From assembly GCF_900176035.1 (NCBI RefSeq), contig NZ_FWWT01000022.1:62001-126000 (forward strand): DNA of 64,000 nucleotides, in the 5' to 3' direction. The position numbers and the translations under genes were made by a program. Each line of letters opens with the position of its first letter. The stretch's first letter is position 1. Shown in pieces: positions 9,649 to 18,222 of the stretch. The notes under the pieces were generated by a model, which saw only the letters and a list, made by a program, of their open reading frames with translations, searched no databases and was not told the DNA's origin. Source of the DNA: Desulfonispora thiosulfatigenes DSM 11270 (GTDB lineage Bacteria; Bacillota; Peptococcia; Peptococcales; Desulfonisporaceae).

Positions 9649-10683
9649 ATGAAAGTAGTTAAATTTGAGCTAGATAAATTAATGCTTTTAGATCAAACTA
9701 AATTACCTCTAGTTTTAGAATATGTAGAATGTAAAGATTATCTTACTGTTTGCGATGCTATCAGAACCATGAAAGTAAGGGGGGCTCCTGCAATTGGAGT
9801 AGCCGCAGCTTATGGTGTAGTATTAGCAAGTAAAGAATATGAAAATTTAGAGATAAATAATTTTAAAGAAAATTTATTAAAGGCTTGTGATGAATTAAAC
9901 CAGACACGTCCTACAGCCGTTAATTTATTTTGGGCAATAGAGAGAATGAAAAAAATTATTAACAAGCATACAGAAGTGTCAGAGGTTATCCAGGAACTAG
10001 AAAAGGAAGCTATTTTCATAGAAACAGATGATTTAGAAATGAATCGTAAAATGGGTAGACATGGTAGTGCTCTTATTCCAAATAATGCTCGAATATTAAC
10101 GCATTGTAATGCAGGAAGTCTTGCAACTGCTGGTTATGGTACAGCCTTAGGCGTAATTAGGGCTAGCTCTCAGCAAGGAAAAGTCTCTATGGTATATGTG
10201 GATGAAACTCGTCCTTTATTACAAGGGGCAAGACTAACTGCATATGAATTAATGGAAGATAATATTCCGATAACCTTAATATGTGATAATATGGCAGCTT
10301 ACTGCATGCAATTAAAATTAATTGATTGTATTATCGTTGGTGCAGATCGAATTGCAGCTAATGGTGATGTTGCTAATAAAATTGGTACTTATGGCTTAGC
10401 TGTACTGGCTAAAGCACATAATATTCCTTTTTATGTGGCAGCTCCCGTATCTACCTTTGATTTTAGCTTAGAATCAGGAAAAGAAATACCTATAGAAGAA
10501 AGGGCAGCAGATGAAATAAGAAAAATAGGTGATGTTTATATAGCCCCACCTACTGCAAATGTCTTTAATCCTGCTTTTGACCTTACACCAAATGAACTTA
10601 TTACGGCAATTATTACGGATAAAGGTGTAATAAAACCAAATTACACCCAAAATATTCAGAAGGTGCTGGGAAATGGAAATTAA
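9649..10683 (+). CDS. mtnA: Methylthioribose-1-phosphate isomerase
   Basis: MtnA converts 5-methylthioribose-1-phosphate to methylthioribulose-1-phosphate; homologues also accept 5-deoxyribose-1-phosphate. The eIF2B-like fold shows RGAPAIGVAAAYG near residue 44, the catalytic cysteine C153 in ILTHCNAGSLAT, and the catalytic aspartate D233 in VGADRIAANGD. At 344 residues the length is typical. It starts two bases after the phosphorylase stop behind AAGGAGGAG and overlaps the aldolase gene by 11 bases, so the three are translated as one unit. Confidence 0.93.
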   Translation: MKVVKFELDKLMLLDQTKLPLVLEYVECKDYLTVCDAIRTMKVRGAPAIGVAAAYGVVLASKEYENLEINNFKENLLKACDELNQTRPTAVNLFWAIERMKKIINKHTEVSEVIQELEKEAIFIETDDLEMNRKMGRHGSALIPNNARILTHCNAGSLATAGYGTALGVIRASSQQGKVSMVYVDETRPLLQGARLTAYELMEDNIPITLICDNMAAYCMQLKLIDCIIVGADRIAANGDVANKIGTYGLAVLAKAHNIPFYVAAPVSTFDFSLESGKEIPIEERAADEIRKIGDVYIAPPTANVFNPAFDLTPNELITAIITDKGVIKPNYTQNIQKVLGNGN

Positions 10684-11308
10684 AAAGCAAATAGTCGAAG
10701 TCGGTAAAAGAATGGTTAAACTCGGACTTGTAGCATCAACTTGGGGAAATATTAGTGCAAAGATAAATGAAAAAATATATATAACACCTAGTGGCATGGA
10801 ATATGAACATTTAACAGAAGAAGATATTGTTTGTTTAGATTTAGATGGAAACTTAAAAGAGGGGCAGAGAAAGCCTTCAAGTGAGCTAAATTTACATATA
10901 GAGGTATATAAAAATAGACCTGAAATAACAGGAATTGTGCATACGCATAGCCTTTATGCTAGCGCTTATGCTGTAGTGAGAAAACCAATTTTACCATATA
11001 TAGAAGATATGGCTCAGGTTGTCGGGGGAGAAGTCTTAGTTGCTGATTATGCTCTCCCAGGAACTAAAGAATTAGCCCAAAATGCCGTAAAGTCTTTAGG
11101 AAATAAAGGAGCAGTATTATTAGCAAATCATGGTGTAGTTGGGGTAGGAATAGATTTAGAAGAAGCATTTAAGGCTTGTTTATTAGTCGAAAAAACTGCG
11201 CAAATAGCAGCAATTGCAAGTAATATTGGTACACCCCATAGCCTAGAAGATAAAGACGTAGAATTAATGCGTGAGGGTTATTTAAAATATTATGGACAAA
11301 AGTTTTAA
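10673..11308 (+). CDS. Class II (FucA-like) aldolase, probable methylthioribulose/deoxyribulose-1-phosphate aldolase
   Basis: This is a zinc-dependent class II aldolase of the L-fuculose-1-phosphate aldolase/AraD family. All four FucA key residues are present, each shifted by two: E71 (SSELNLH), H90 and H92 (VHTHSLY) and H153 (ANHGVVG). Coupled to mtnA, it most likely cleaves methylthioribulose-1-phosphate or 5-deoxyribulose-1-phosphate to DHAP plus methylthioacetaldehyde or acetaldehyde, as in the described DHAP shunt (Ald2) and DrdA-type pathways. MtnB dehydratase is the other possible call, but mtnK, mtnW, mtnX and mtnD are absent. The specificity is inferred from context. Confidence 0.8.
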   Translation: MEIKKQIVEVGKRMVKLGLVASTWGNISAKINEKIYITPSGMEYEHLTEEDIVCLDLDGNLKEGQRKPSSELNLHIEVYKNRPEITGIVHTHSLYASAYAVVRKPILPYIEDMAQVVGGEVLVADYALPGTKELAQNAVKSLGNKGAVLLANHGVVGVGIDLEEAFKACLLVEKTAQIAAIASNIGTPHSLEDKDVELMREGYLKYYGQKF

Positions 11309-11425
11309 CCTGACTAACTTGGCGTAAGTCTCCCGTCTCTTTAGACGAGAGTCAAACGCCAACTAAGTCATGCATTTGCAGTTCTAGAATTCAGGTAGAG
11401 TGGAAGAACCTCCACCTAAATTAAG
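11303..11425 (+). repeat. Dispersed palindromic element, copy A
   Basis: This shares TTTTAACCTGAC, then GTCATnCATTTGCAG and TTCTAGAATTCAGGT, with the reverse complement of 33203-33282. Copy A has an extra hairpin (TTGGCG with CGCCAA, enclosing CTCCCGTCT with AGACGAGAG) where copy B has only GAAA. Its terminal palindrome is degenerate compared with copy B. It starts at the stop of the aldolase gene and separates that gene from the deaminase gene. It could be a MITE-like element or a structured RNA. Confidence 0.75.
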
Positions 11426-11448
11426 AAATTGCTTTAAGGAGTGTTTAG

Positions 11449-12735
11449 ATGTCAAAAATATTGATAAAAGATTCGTATATATTAACAATGGCGAGTTCGA
11501 CAAATGAAAAACCAGTGATAGGTGATATTTTAATTGAAGATAATGTTATTACAAAGATAGGAAAATTCGAATGTACTGAGCAAGTAGAAATTATTGACGG
11601 AAAAAATACAATAGCCCTCCCTGGACTCATAAATTGCCACACTCATGCAGCCATGACTCTTTTAAGAGGTTACGCTGATGATATGGAGCTAATGCCATGG
11701 CTTGAAAATAAAATTTGGCCAAGAGAAGCAAAGCTCACCGAAGAACATATATATTGGGGTAGTATGTTAGCTTGTTTAGAAATGATTAAATCAGGTACAA
11801 CTACTTTTGCAGATATGTATGTTTCTATGAATGAAGTAGCAAAAGCTGTTAGTGATAGCGGTATCAGAGCTTCCTTATCACGAGGAATAACTGGAGGTAA
11901 TGGTAGAGGCGAAGATTCTTTAAAAGAAAGTAAAGAGTTTATAGAAAAATGGAGAAATGAAGAAAGAATTACCTGTATGCTAGGACCCCATGCTCCTTAT
12001 ACCTGTACAGATGATTATTTAGAGAAAATAATTAAACTTGGTAAGGAATTAAATGTAGGGATTCATATTCATCTAGCGGAAACTGAAACGGAGTTTTCTG
12101 ATATAGAAAAGAGAACAGGCAAAACACCTGTAGAGCATATGAAAGATTTAGGTTTATTTGAACTTCCTGTACTTGCCGCACACTGTGTGCACTTAACCGA
12201 GGGGGATATAGGCATCTTAAAAGAGAATAATGTTGCAGTTGCTCATAATCCAGAAAGCAATCTTAAACTAGCTAGCGGTATAGCACCAGTACCTGAGCTT
12301 TTAGAAAAGGGAGTAATAGTAGGTCTAGGAACAGATGGAGCAGCAAGTAATAATAATTTAAATATGTTTGAAGAAATGCATATGGCAGCCCTTTTACACA
12401 AAGCAAATTCTAAAAACCCTACCGTAATCCCAGCCTATCAGGCATTAGAAATGGGAACAATTTTAGGAGCTAAAGCTCTAGGCTTAGATCAGGAAATTGG
12501 TTCTTTAGAAGTAGGTAAAAAGGCAGATATTATTTTACTTGATTTACATAAAGCACATTTGTATCCAAGTCATGATATAGTAGCAAATATTATTTATTCT
12601 GCCCAAGGATCAGATGTTAAAACTTCTATAATTAACGGGAATATAGTGATGAAAGATAGAAAAATCTTAGCCTTTGATGAAGAAAAAGTAATTTTGGAAG
12701 CAAATAGAGTTGCTAAGGAGTTAATGAAAGATTAA
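11449..12735 (+). CDS. mtaD: 5-methylthioadenosine / S-adenosylhomocysteine deaminase
   Basis: This amidohydrolase deaminates the adenine of methylthioadenosine, S-adenosylhomocysteine and often 5'-deoxyadenosine to give the inosine analogues. The metal site shows H64 and H66 (INCHTHAAM), the HIHLAETE segment at 206-213, HCVH at 245-248 and D296 in GLGTDGAASNNN. The length of 428 residues is normal. AAGGAGTG precedes the ATG. Its product is the kind of 6-oxopurine nucleoside that the Asn207-type phosphorylase upstream should split, so both probably serve one salvage route even though a repeat element separates them. Confidence 0.9.
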   Translation: MSKILIKDSYILTMASSTNEKPVIGDILIEDNVITKIGKFECTEQVEIIDGKNTIALPGLINCHTHAAMTLLRGYADDMELMPWLENKIWPREAKLTEEHIYWGSMLACLEMIKSGTTTFADMYVSMNEVAKAVSDSGIRASLSRGITGGNGRGEDSLKESKEFIEKWRNEERITCMLGPHAPYTCTDDYLEKIIKLGKELNVGIHIHLAETETEFSDIEKRTGKTPVEHMKDLGLFELPVLAAHCVHLTEGDIGILKENNVAVAHNPESNLKLASGIAPVPELLEKGVIVGLGTDGAASNNNLNMFEEMHMAALLHKANSKNPTVIPAYQALEMGTILGAKALGLDQEIGSLEVGKKADIILLDLHKAHLYPSHDIVANIIYSAQGSDVKTSIINGNIVMKDRKILAFDEEKVILEANRVAKELMKD

Positions 12736-12810
12736 AGAAAAGATTAAATAAAAGATTAAATTAAAGCAATTGGTGACTTAATAATCTTAAAATATTTATC
12801 TAAAATAATC

Positions 12811-12846
12811 AGGAGGAGACAACCTTTGAGTTATTTCCTCCTTTTG
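12811..12846 (+). terminator. Probable terminator after mtaD
   Basis: AGGAGGA (12811-12817) pairs with TCCTCCT (12836-12842), with an inner AAC/GTT pairing in the 18-base loop and a short T-run after it. Convergent with the minus-strand gene beyond. The stretch up to 12894 (GGGACCCCTACCCAGACAG region) shows nothing I recognise. Confidence 0.55.
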
Positions 12847-12894
12847 TGTGCCTGGTAAAATGGGACCCCTACCCAGACAGTATAGGCGCTTTCG

Positions 12895-14097
12895 TTACTC
12901 TAGTAAAAAGTCTATAATATTTAAAACCTTGATACCTGAAAAGTCGCTATAGATAGTTTGATCCATTGTAAGAATATACTTTGGATAATTGTCAGGAATT
13001 GCTTGAAGAGGCCGTAACTCTCTATTTTTAGTTTTTTCATCTAGTATTGTTGCAGAAACCTGATAGTAGATTTTTTCATTGGACTTAGTTGCAACAAAAT
13101 CAACTTCAAAAGATCCAATTTTCCCTATAGTTACATTATATCCTCGTCTAAGTAGTTCTAAATAAATTATATTCTCTAATATATGACCATAGTCGGTATT
13201 TCTAAGTCCTGTTAATTGATTTCGTATTCCTATATCAACGATGTAGTACTTTTCAAGGGTCTTTAGAAACATCTTTCCTTTAAGGTCATATCTATTTGCC
13301 TTATAGATGATAAAAGCATTTTCCAGCATTTTGAGATAATTATCAATTGTGTCGCTCGTTGTTTTTCTCCCACTACTTGTTAGATAATCACTGATTTTTT
13401 TTGTAGAAATAACGCTTCCAATATTAGCCCCGATAAACCTCAAGACACTTTCTAAGAGAGCAGTATCTCTGATGTTATTTCGCTCTATGACATCCTTTAG
13501 TAAAACAGTGTTATAGATACCTTCTAAAAATGGTCCAATTGTATCTGGATGGTCGAGAAGCTTAGTAACAGTTGGTAATCCTCCATATTCCAGATATTTA
13601 TTAAATTGTTCTTGGACGCTATCTGTAAAATTAAACTCAATAAAATCAAGATATTCTTTAAAAGACAAAGGTTGCATTTTGATTTCAACATATCTTCCTG
13701 ATAGAAGAGTTGATAACTCTGAGGATAATAAATAAGCATTTGACCCAGTTATATAGATATCTACATTGGCATCAACAAGAAAGGAATTAATGACCTTTTC
13801 CCAGGAATCCACTTGCTGAACTTCGTCCAGTAGAATATAGTGTTTATCTTTTTTATTAATTAAATTTTTTTCAATATGAGCGTGTAATTCTTTATAACTT
13901 GAAATATTATCAAATTCAAATGATTCAAAGTTCATTCTGATAATGTATTCTTTTAATACACCAGCTTCAATTAAGTAATTTTCAAATAAAGAAAGTAGTG
14001 TAGACTTTCCACAACGTCTAATACCTGTAATAACCTTGATTAATGGCTTATCTCTAAAATTAATTAGCTGAGTCAAATATAAGTCACGATTTTTCAT
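12895..14097 (-). CDS. AAA+ ATPase with C-terminal DUF4143
   Basis: This is an archaeal/bacterial-type ATPase of the AAA_14-DUF4143 family. Walker A is GIRRCGKST at residues 25-33 and Walker B ILLDEVQQV near 88-96, followed by the sensor-like YITGSNAYLLS. DUF4143, with a conserved EVDFVA nuclease-like motif, fills the C-terminal third. The family is very common in accessory DNA, and its cellular role is unsettled. I place the start at ATG 14097 because AAGGA sits about ten bases ahead; a GTG nine bases upstream would abut the ribosome site. It stands alone, facing the salvage genes. Confidence 0.85.
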   Translation of the reverse strand: MKNRDLYLTQLINFRDKPLIKVITGIRRCGKSTLLSLFENYLIEAGVLKEYIIRMNFESFEFDNISSYKELHAHIEKNLINKKDKHYILLDEVQQVDSWEKVINSFLVDANVDIYITGSNAYLLSSELSTLLSGRYVEIKMQPLSFKEYLDFIEFNFTDSVQEQFNKYLEYGGLPTVTKLLDHPDTIGPFLEGIYNTVLLKDVIERNNIRDTALLESVLRFIGANIGSVISTKKISDYLTSSGRKTTSDTIDNYLKMLENAFIIYKANRYDLKGKMFLKTLEKYYIVDIGIRNQLTGLRNTDYGHILENIIYLELLRRGYNVTIGKIGSFEVDFVATKSNEKIYYQVSATILDEKTKNRELRPLQAIPDNYPKYILTMDQTIYSDFSGIKVLNIIDFLLE

Positions 14098-14151
14098 TAA
14101 AATCACATCCTTATGGAGAGTATACCCTGAAAGTAAGATGTTATCAATTAG

Positions 14152-14274
14152 TTATTCGAGTATAGTCGAAATAAGTACTAAAAACCAGTATCTTTCCTTT
14201 AAAAAAGGAATATCTTTAATTAAGACATGGTTTGGATATTCTTTTTCATCAATTATCACGTAATTCCAATTCAA
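14152..14274 (-). pseudogene. Possible gene remnant, 40 codons
   Basis: The minus strand reads 40 codons from a TTG with protein-like composition, beginning LNWNYVIIDEKEYPNH and ending LVLISTILE. An in-frame TAA lies just upstream and there is no convincing ribosome site. It looks like the C-terminal end of a lost gene. I do not recognise the family. Confidence 0.3.
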
Positions 14275-14349
14275 GACTTAAATAGCGATTTTTTGAACAC
14301 AGGGTAAAACTCTTCGTAAAAGTGAATTTATCAGATTTCAACTAGCACA

Positions 14350-14379
14350 TAAGAGTGACCCAATTTAGGATCGCTCTTA
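14350..14379 (-). terminator. Hairpin downstream of the M48-RDD gene
   Basis: TAAGAGTGA (14350-14358) pairs with TCGCTCTTA (14371-14379) with one G-T wobble. No long U-tract follows on the minus strand, so efficiency is uncertain. Confidence 0.45.
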
Positions 14380-14407
14380 CATTTCATTCCTATGCTAAAT
14401 AGATTTA

Positions 14408-15169
14408 TTAGGGCTTTTCATAAGTAACGTAAGTTCCAGCGATTAAGTCATGAATTGCTCGTTTATCTTTACGAAATCCCATCATAAAGGCGCTAACAAT
14501 CAGACCAATACCTAAAGTTACAATATAAATTAGGCTGGCTACTAATATCCTCATAAGCATGGTTTCGATTCCTATTTTCTCACCATTTAATTTAACAATT
14601 CGAATACTAAACATTCTTTTTCCAATAGTATACCCATACCAATAAATTGGCAGCAATAAAGAGTATAACAATGAGAGGCCATTAGTTGCATCATCACCCA
14701 TAAATAATATAATTTCTTGAATACGTTTTATGTGTGCTAATTCATGCGCAATAATAAATGATAATTCATCTTCCTCACCTGATTCAATTAATTCAAAGAT
14801 AGTAGAGTAAAGAACGACCATGTTACGACCAAAAAAGCGAGTGGCAAAAGCATTAAGGATACCACTTGATTCCAAGACATAAATATCAGGCATTATAGGT
14901 ATATCCATTGTCTTACATAATTCTGCTACTTTTGAGTATATTTGTGGAAACTGTTGTGGACTTAAGCGTACCCCATTGCTACGAATACTTCCCAACATTA
15001 AAGCATGTAAAAATAACGAAAATAAAATACCAATAGATAGAAATATGATACCTATTACTGAAAAAATTAAACTTAGATATGTGATAATACTTACTACAAT
15101 TGCTAATATAAAAAATATTCTTTCTTTTCTATGGACTAATTCCCTGCATGACAAGTCCTGATTGTCCAC
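14408..15169 (-). CDS. M48-type metalloprotease N-part fused to an RDD membrane domain
   Basis: This is a membrane protein of 253 residues. Two membrane segments (about 18-62) precede an M48 peptidase core with zinc motif H142-E143-L-A-H146. The usual downstream part of M48 enzymes, carrying the third zinc ligand (Glu), is missing. The chain instead passes into an RDD domain (about 175-250, YTIGKRMFSIRIVKLNGE and RAIHDLIAGT). The start is a GTG with AGAGGAG ten bases upstream. It may be a deletion-born fusion with little or no protease activity, or a fusion using another ligand. Nothing nearby suggests a substrate. Confidence 0.75.
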   Translation of the reverse strand: MDNQDLSCRELVHRKERIFFILAIVVSIITYLSLIFSVIGIIFLSIGILFSLFLHALMLGSIRSNGVRLSPQQFPQIYSKVAELCKTMDIPIMPDIYVLESSGILNAFATRFFGRNMVVLYSTIFELIESGEEDELSFIIAHELAHIKRIQEIILFMGDDATNGLSLLYSLLLPIYWYGYTIGKRMFSIRIVKLNGEKIGIETMLMRILVASLIYIVTLGIGLIVSAFMMGFRKDKRAIHDLIAGTYVTYEKP

Positions 15170-15379
15170 TTCGTTAAGTCTCCTCTTTGATGTTTGCTCA
15201 CTTATTATAACGATTCATTTGTTAGTGGTGAATGCTCCTTATTATGTATTTTTACCCGTTTAATACCACACTAGAAGAAATACTTCTTATTTAAAATAGA
15301 GAAATATTACAAAAATGTTTTTGACAAACAAAGCATAAACCAAAAGGATTAATTTACTATTTTATACATAAATGTCACA

Positions 15380-15562
15380 TTGAACAATTTAACGAAAATT
15401 CGTAATATTGTTTATAGTGGTGTTCCTTTAGATATTACAAAGACATATAACAGTAGAAAATCTAATGTTGCTGGAATTTTTGGTTATGGATGGACAAGTA
15501 ATGTAGAAGCACAGATTGTTGATGCAGGAGATGGACCAATTACTTTATCCAGAAGACGATAA
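15380..15562 (+). pseudogene. rhs N-terminal-type fragment
   Basis: About 55 codons resemble the start of the Rhs/YD shell: GVPLDITKTYNSR and AGIFGYGWTSNVEAQ match the conserved SFTRTYNS...FGYGWTHNY block of Rhs and WapA proteins. There is no secretion domain before it (an in-frame TAA lies at 15350), and the frame runs out at 15562 where another rhs segment begins in a different frame. It is best read as debris from an internal deletion. Confidence 0.65.
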
Positions 15563-17552
15563 GGTACACTCAGGAAAATATTCCTTCAAAGTTACAGGGG
15601 AAGCAGGGAAAAATAAATATATAAAGCAGCGTATTTATATCTCAGGGGACGCTAATACAAACCTTACTTTATCCGGATGGTCAAAACAGGAAGGTGCGAG
15701 TATAAGTGGTGGAAATTATACACTGCAGGTAGAAGTTAATTACACAGATGGCAGTCAGCAAAGTAGAATTTTTGCCAATGAATTTAATAAAACTACCGGA
15801 GATTGGCAGCATATTGCAGCTAAAATTAAACCTGTCAAGGCATTTAATTCTATAGACGTTTTATATATGTACTATAACCAAACCGGAACAGCCTGGTTTG
15901 ATGCCATGCGTCTTGAAGAAGGAAATGCTGTTACAAGATATGAATATGATGCCAATGAAAACTATGTAACAAAATTAATAGATCCTCTTGGTAGTAGCGT
16001 AACTTATGGCTATGATGATAACAGTAACCTAACAGACATGACCATTACAGCATGTGCAGTAACATCAACCCAGGGATATATCTATAACCCGTTAAATCAA
16101 GTAACAAGCTTAACTCGAAACGGTGCAAGTCTTGAAAAATTTGTCTATGATGAGCAAGGAAATGTAATTTCGGTAAAGCGTTCAAATGAAACCTATACTT
16201 CCTTAGAATATGATGATGCAAAACGCTTAAAAGCAATAAAAAATTACAACGCATCCGGAGAACTCCTGGATAAATATGAATACTCCTATGATGCTAATGG
16301 CAACAGAACAAGTGTGGTAACAAAAAATGGAACAATAAATTATCAGTATGATGAATTAAATCAGTTAACCCAAGAGACATTATTAGATGGAACAACAATA
16401 TCTTACGAATATGATGCCGTAGGAAATAGAACCAAGAAAATTGTAACCAAGGGTAGCTCAACAACTACTAATTACACTTATAACGCTGGCAATGAATTAA
16501 CAGCAGTAGACGGGCAAACTTACACCTATGATCAAAATGGAAATTTAACAAATAATAGAGATAATACATTTATCTACAATGCAGAAAACAGATTAATTGA
16601 AATAAAAGGTTATTTAAATCAAACCCTAGCAACCTTCACTTATGATTATACAGGTAAAAGGAATAGTATGACCACATCCAATGGGATTGTATACTTCCAT
16701 TACAATCAAGATAATAAAGTAGTTTATGAAACCGATAGCAGTAACAATATCATAGCTGAATACACTTATGATACACAAGATAATCCTGCAACCATGACAA
16801 AAAATGGCACGACTTACTATTACCATGTGAATGGTCATGGCGATGTAATGGCTCTAATTGATGGAAGTGGCAATATCGTTGCACAGTATAGCTACGATGC
16901 CTGGGGTAATATATTATCTCAAAGTGGTTCGATGGCATCAGAAAACCCTTACAGATATGCTGGATATAGATATGATGAAGCAACAGGGCTTTATTATTTG
17001 ATGGGAAGGTATTATGATTCTAATACAGCTAGGTTCATTACAAGAGATATTTTTCATGGATTCGAGGATAATGTTTTATCTCAAAATCAATACGCTTATT
17101 GTCAAAATAATCCTATAATGGCAATTGATCCGAGTGGAAATATTGCAATTTCCCTTAATAAAAAACTTTACCTTGGATCTGGCGGAACAGCAAATGTATA
17201 TTTAAGAGGATGGACAGAAAATTGGGGAAGAAAAGGAGCTATAACAGCAATTATTAATATGAGAGTAACGTGGGGAGCAATAGGAATATTTGTTGTTTCA
17301 ACTCTCACTGTATGGAAAGTCAAAGCAGCCGCAGTAGCATGGCTAGAAAGATATACGTATCTTAAAGAAATAATTTACGATACTATTAAGTTCTCTGCAG
17401 TGGCAACAGTTGTGTATTTAGGGGTTAAGGACCGAATTAAGTGGGTGATACAATCAGCCTTTAAAGGAGCAGATAGTGCAATTATGAAAATCCCTGGTGC
17501 TACTAAAGTTGCTTTTCAAAGAAGACTTGAAGTAAGAAAAGAGTGGGGTTAA
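15516..17552 (+). pseudogene. Rhs/YD-repeat protein, truncated, with toxin-like tip A
   Basis: The frame encodes a beta-sandwich module (residues 17-140), many YD repeats (for example YDANGNRTSV, YDAVGNRTKK) and the RHS core RYAGYRYDEATGLYYLMGRYYD...FITRD, ending in the DPSGN hinge near 17130. Beyond the hinge a unique tip of about 135 residues, partly hydrophobic with a basic end, is a candidate polymorphic-toxin domain. The first codons are not Rhs-like and come from the out-of-frame junction with the N-terminal fragment, so the natural 5' end and secretion signals are lost. It could be silent or a recombination reservoir. A hairpin and a small membrane protein gene follow. Confidence 0.75.
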
Positions 17553-17561
17553 ATTAATAAA

Positions 17562-17587
17562 TGAGAAGGCCAGAATTGGCCTTCTCA
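17562..17587 (+). terminator. Hairpin after rhs tip A
   Basis: GAGAAGGCCA and TGGCCTTCTC form a perfect 10-bp stem with loop GAAT, extended by one T-A pair. No T-run follows, so it may be a weak terminator or an mRNA 3' stabiliser. Confidence 0.5.
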
Positions 17588-17665
17588 AATTATTAGATTC
17601 TAAAAGTAAAAAAGTATTAACTGATTAAAAGAGTACTTCTTATACTAGAACTCGGAGGAAATGAT

Positions 17666-17887
17666 ATGAAGGATACATTATCAGTAATAGTATTTACTAT
17701 TATAGGTGTATGTTTGATAGTTTTTGGAGTTTGGGATATTATAAAACAAAAAAGAATCTTATACTTAGATAAAGAGTTTAAATTGAGACTATTTATATAT
17801 GTTTTTGCAGTAAGTTACCCAATATTTATGATTATTGTAGGTATTTTATTTATTTTACTGACTATTCTTGCTTATAGCGGAAATTAA
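17666..17887 (+). CDS. Small two-pass membrane protein, candidate immunity protein for tip A
   Basis: A 73-residue protein with two hydrophobic segments (about 6-24 and 45-70) around a short charged loop (KQKRILYLDKEFKLR). GGAGGA sits well placed before the ATG. Its position right after the variable rhs tip is where immunity genes lie, and a membrane immunity protein would suit the hydrophobic tip. There is no family match that I recognise, so the role is inferred from position only. Confidence 0.5.
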   Translation: MKDTLSVIVFTIIGVCLIVFGVWDIIKQKRILYLDKEFKLRLFIYVFAVSYPIFMIIVGILFILLTILAYSGN

Positions 17888-17992
17888 CCTGATATTATAA
17901 TATAAAAAAATACGACTTTTTTATTGAAAACTATATGACATTAATAGTTTACTTTATAAATTTAGTTATTGCTATTAAGGAGGGAAAATGTT

Positions 17993-18217
17993 TTGGGTAG
18001 AATAATATTTCTTATATTTATATTATTATTAGGTTTATTAGGAATTAAATTAGGCTATAAAGAAGTTAGAAAACGAAGCGATAGGGAAAATCTATTAGAA
18101 GCATTAATTTCTATATTCCTAGGTGATTTTGACATAACGAATGTAGGTGTAATAATTGTCAGTATGTTAACTGTTATTTTTGCAATATTAGCACTAATTT
18201 TGGGATGGGGAAAATAA
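17993..18217 (+). CDS. Small membrane protein, candidate orphan immunity protein
   Basis: A 74-residue protein with hydrophobic N-terminal (about 2-20) and C-terminal (about 50-72) helices flanking a charged middle (KEVRKRSDRENLLEA). I take the TTG at 17993 because AAGGAGGG lies eight bases before it; a TTG at 17969 would place that site inside. Its layout parallels the preceding 73-residue protein. It ends five bases before the second rhs fragment begins, suggesting a leftover immunity gene of an exchanged cassette. Confidence 0.45.
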   Translation: MGRIIFLIFILLLGLLGIKLGYKEVRKRSDRENLLEALISIFLGDFDITNVGVIIVSMLTVIFAILALILGWGK

Positions 18218-18222
18218 CTTAA

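Larger units (their letters stand above)
14107..14407. other. Gap between two minus-strand genes
   Basis: This 300-base stretch contains a short minus-strand reading frame remnant (14152-14274) and a hairpin (14350-14379) downstream of the M48-RDD gene. The rest is AT-rich with no supported gene. Confidence 0.5.

Noticed and set aside
11309-11425. Copy A of the repeat as a hammerhead ribozyme (CUGA and GAAA-like pieces)
   Set aside because: The CUGANGA core, GAAA and cleavage triplet do not occur in the required order in both copies.
12727-12765. Three copies of AAAGATTAA after mtaD as a regulatory repeat
   Set aside because: Low-complexity AT sequence with uneven spacing; no evidence of function.
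12847-12894. GGGACCCCTACCCAGACAG stretch as an insertion-sequence end
   Set aside because: I found no matching inverted copy or transposase in the window.
13000-13800. Short plus-strand and antisense frames inside the AAA/DUF4143 gene and other long genes
   Set aside because: They lie opposite strongly conserved coding sequence and have no ribosome sites; typical shadow frames of AT-rich genes.
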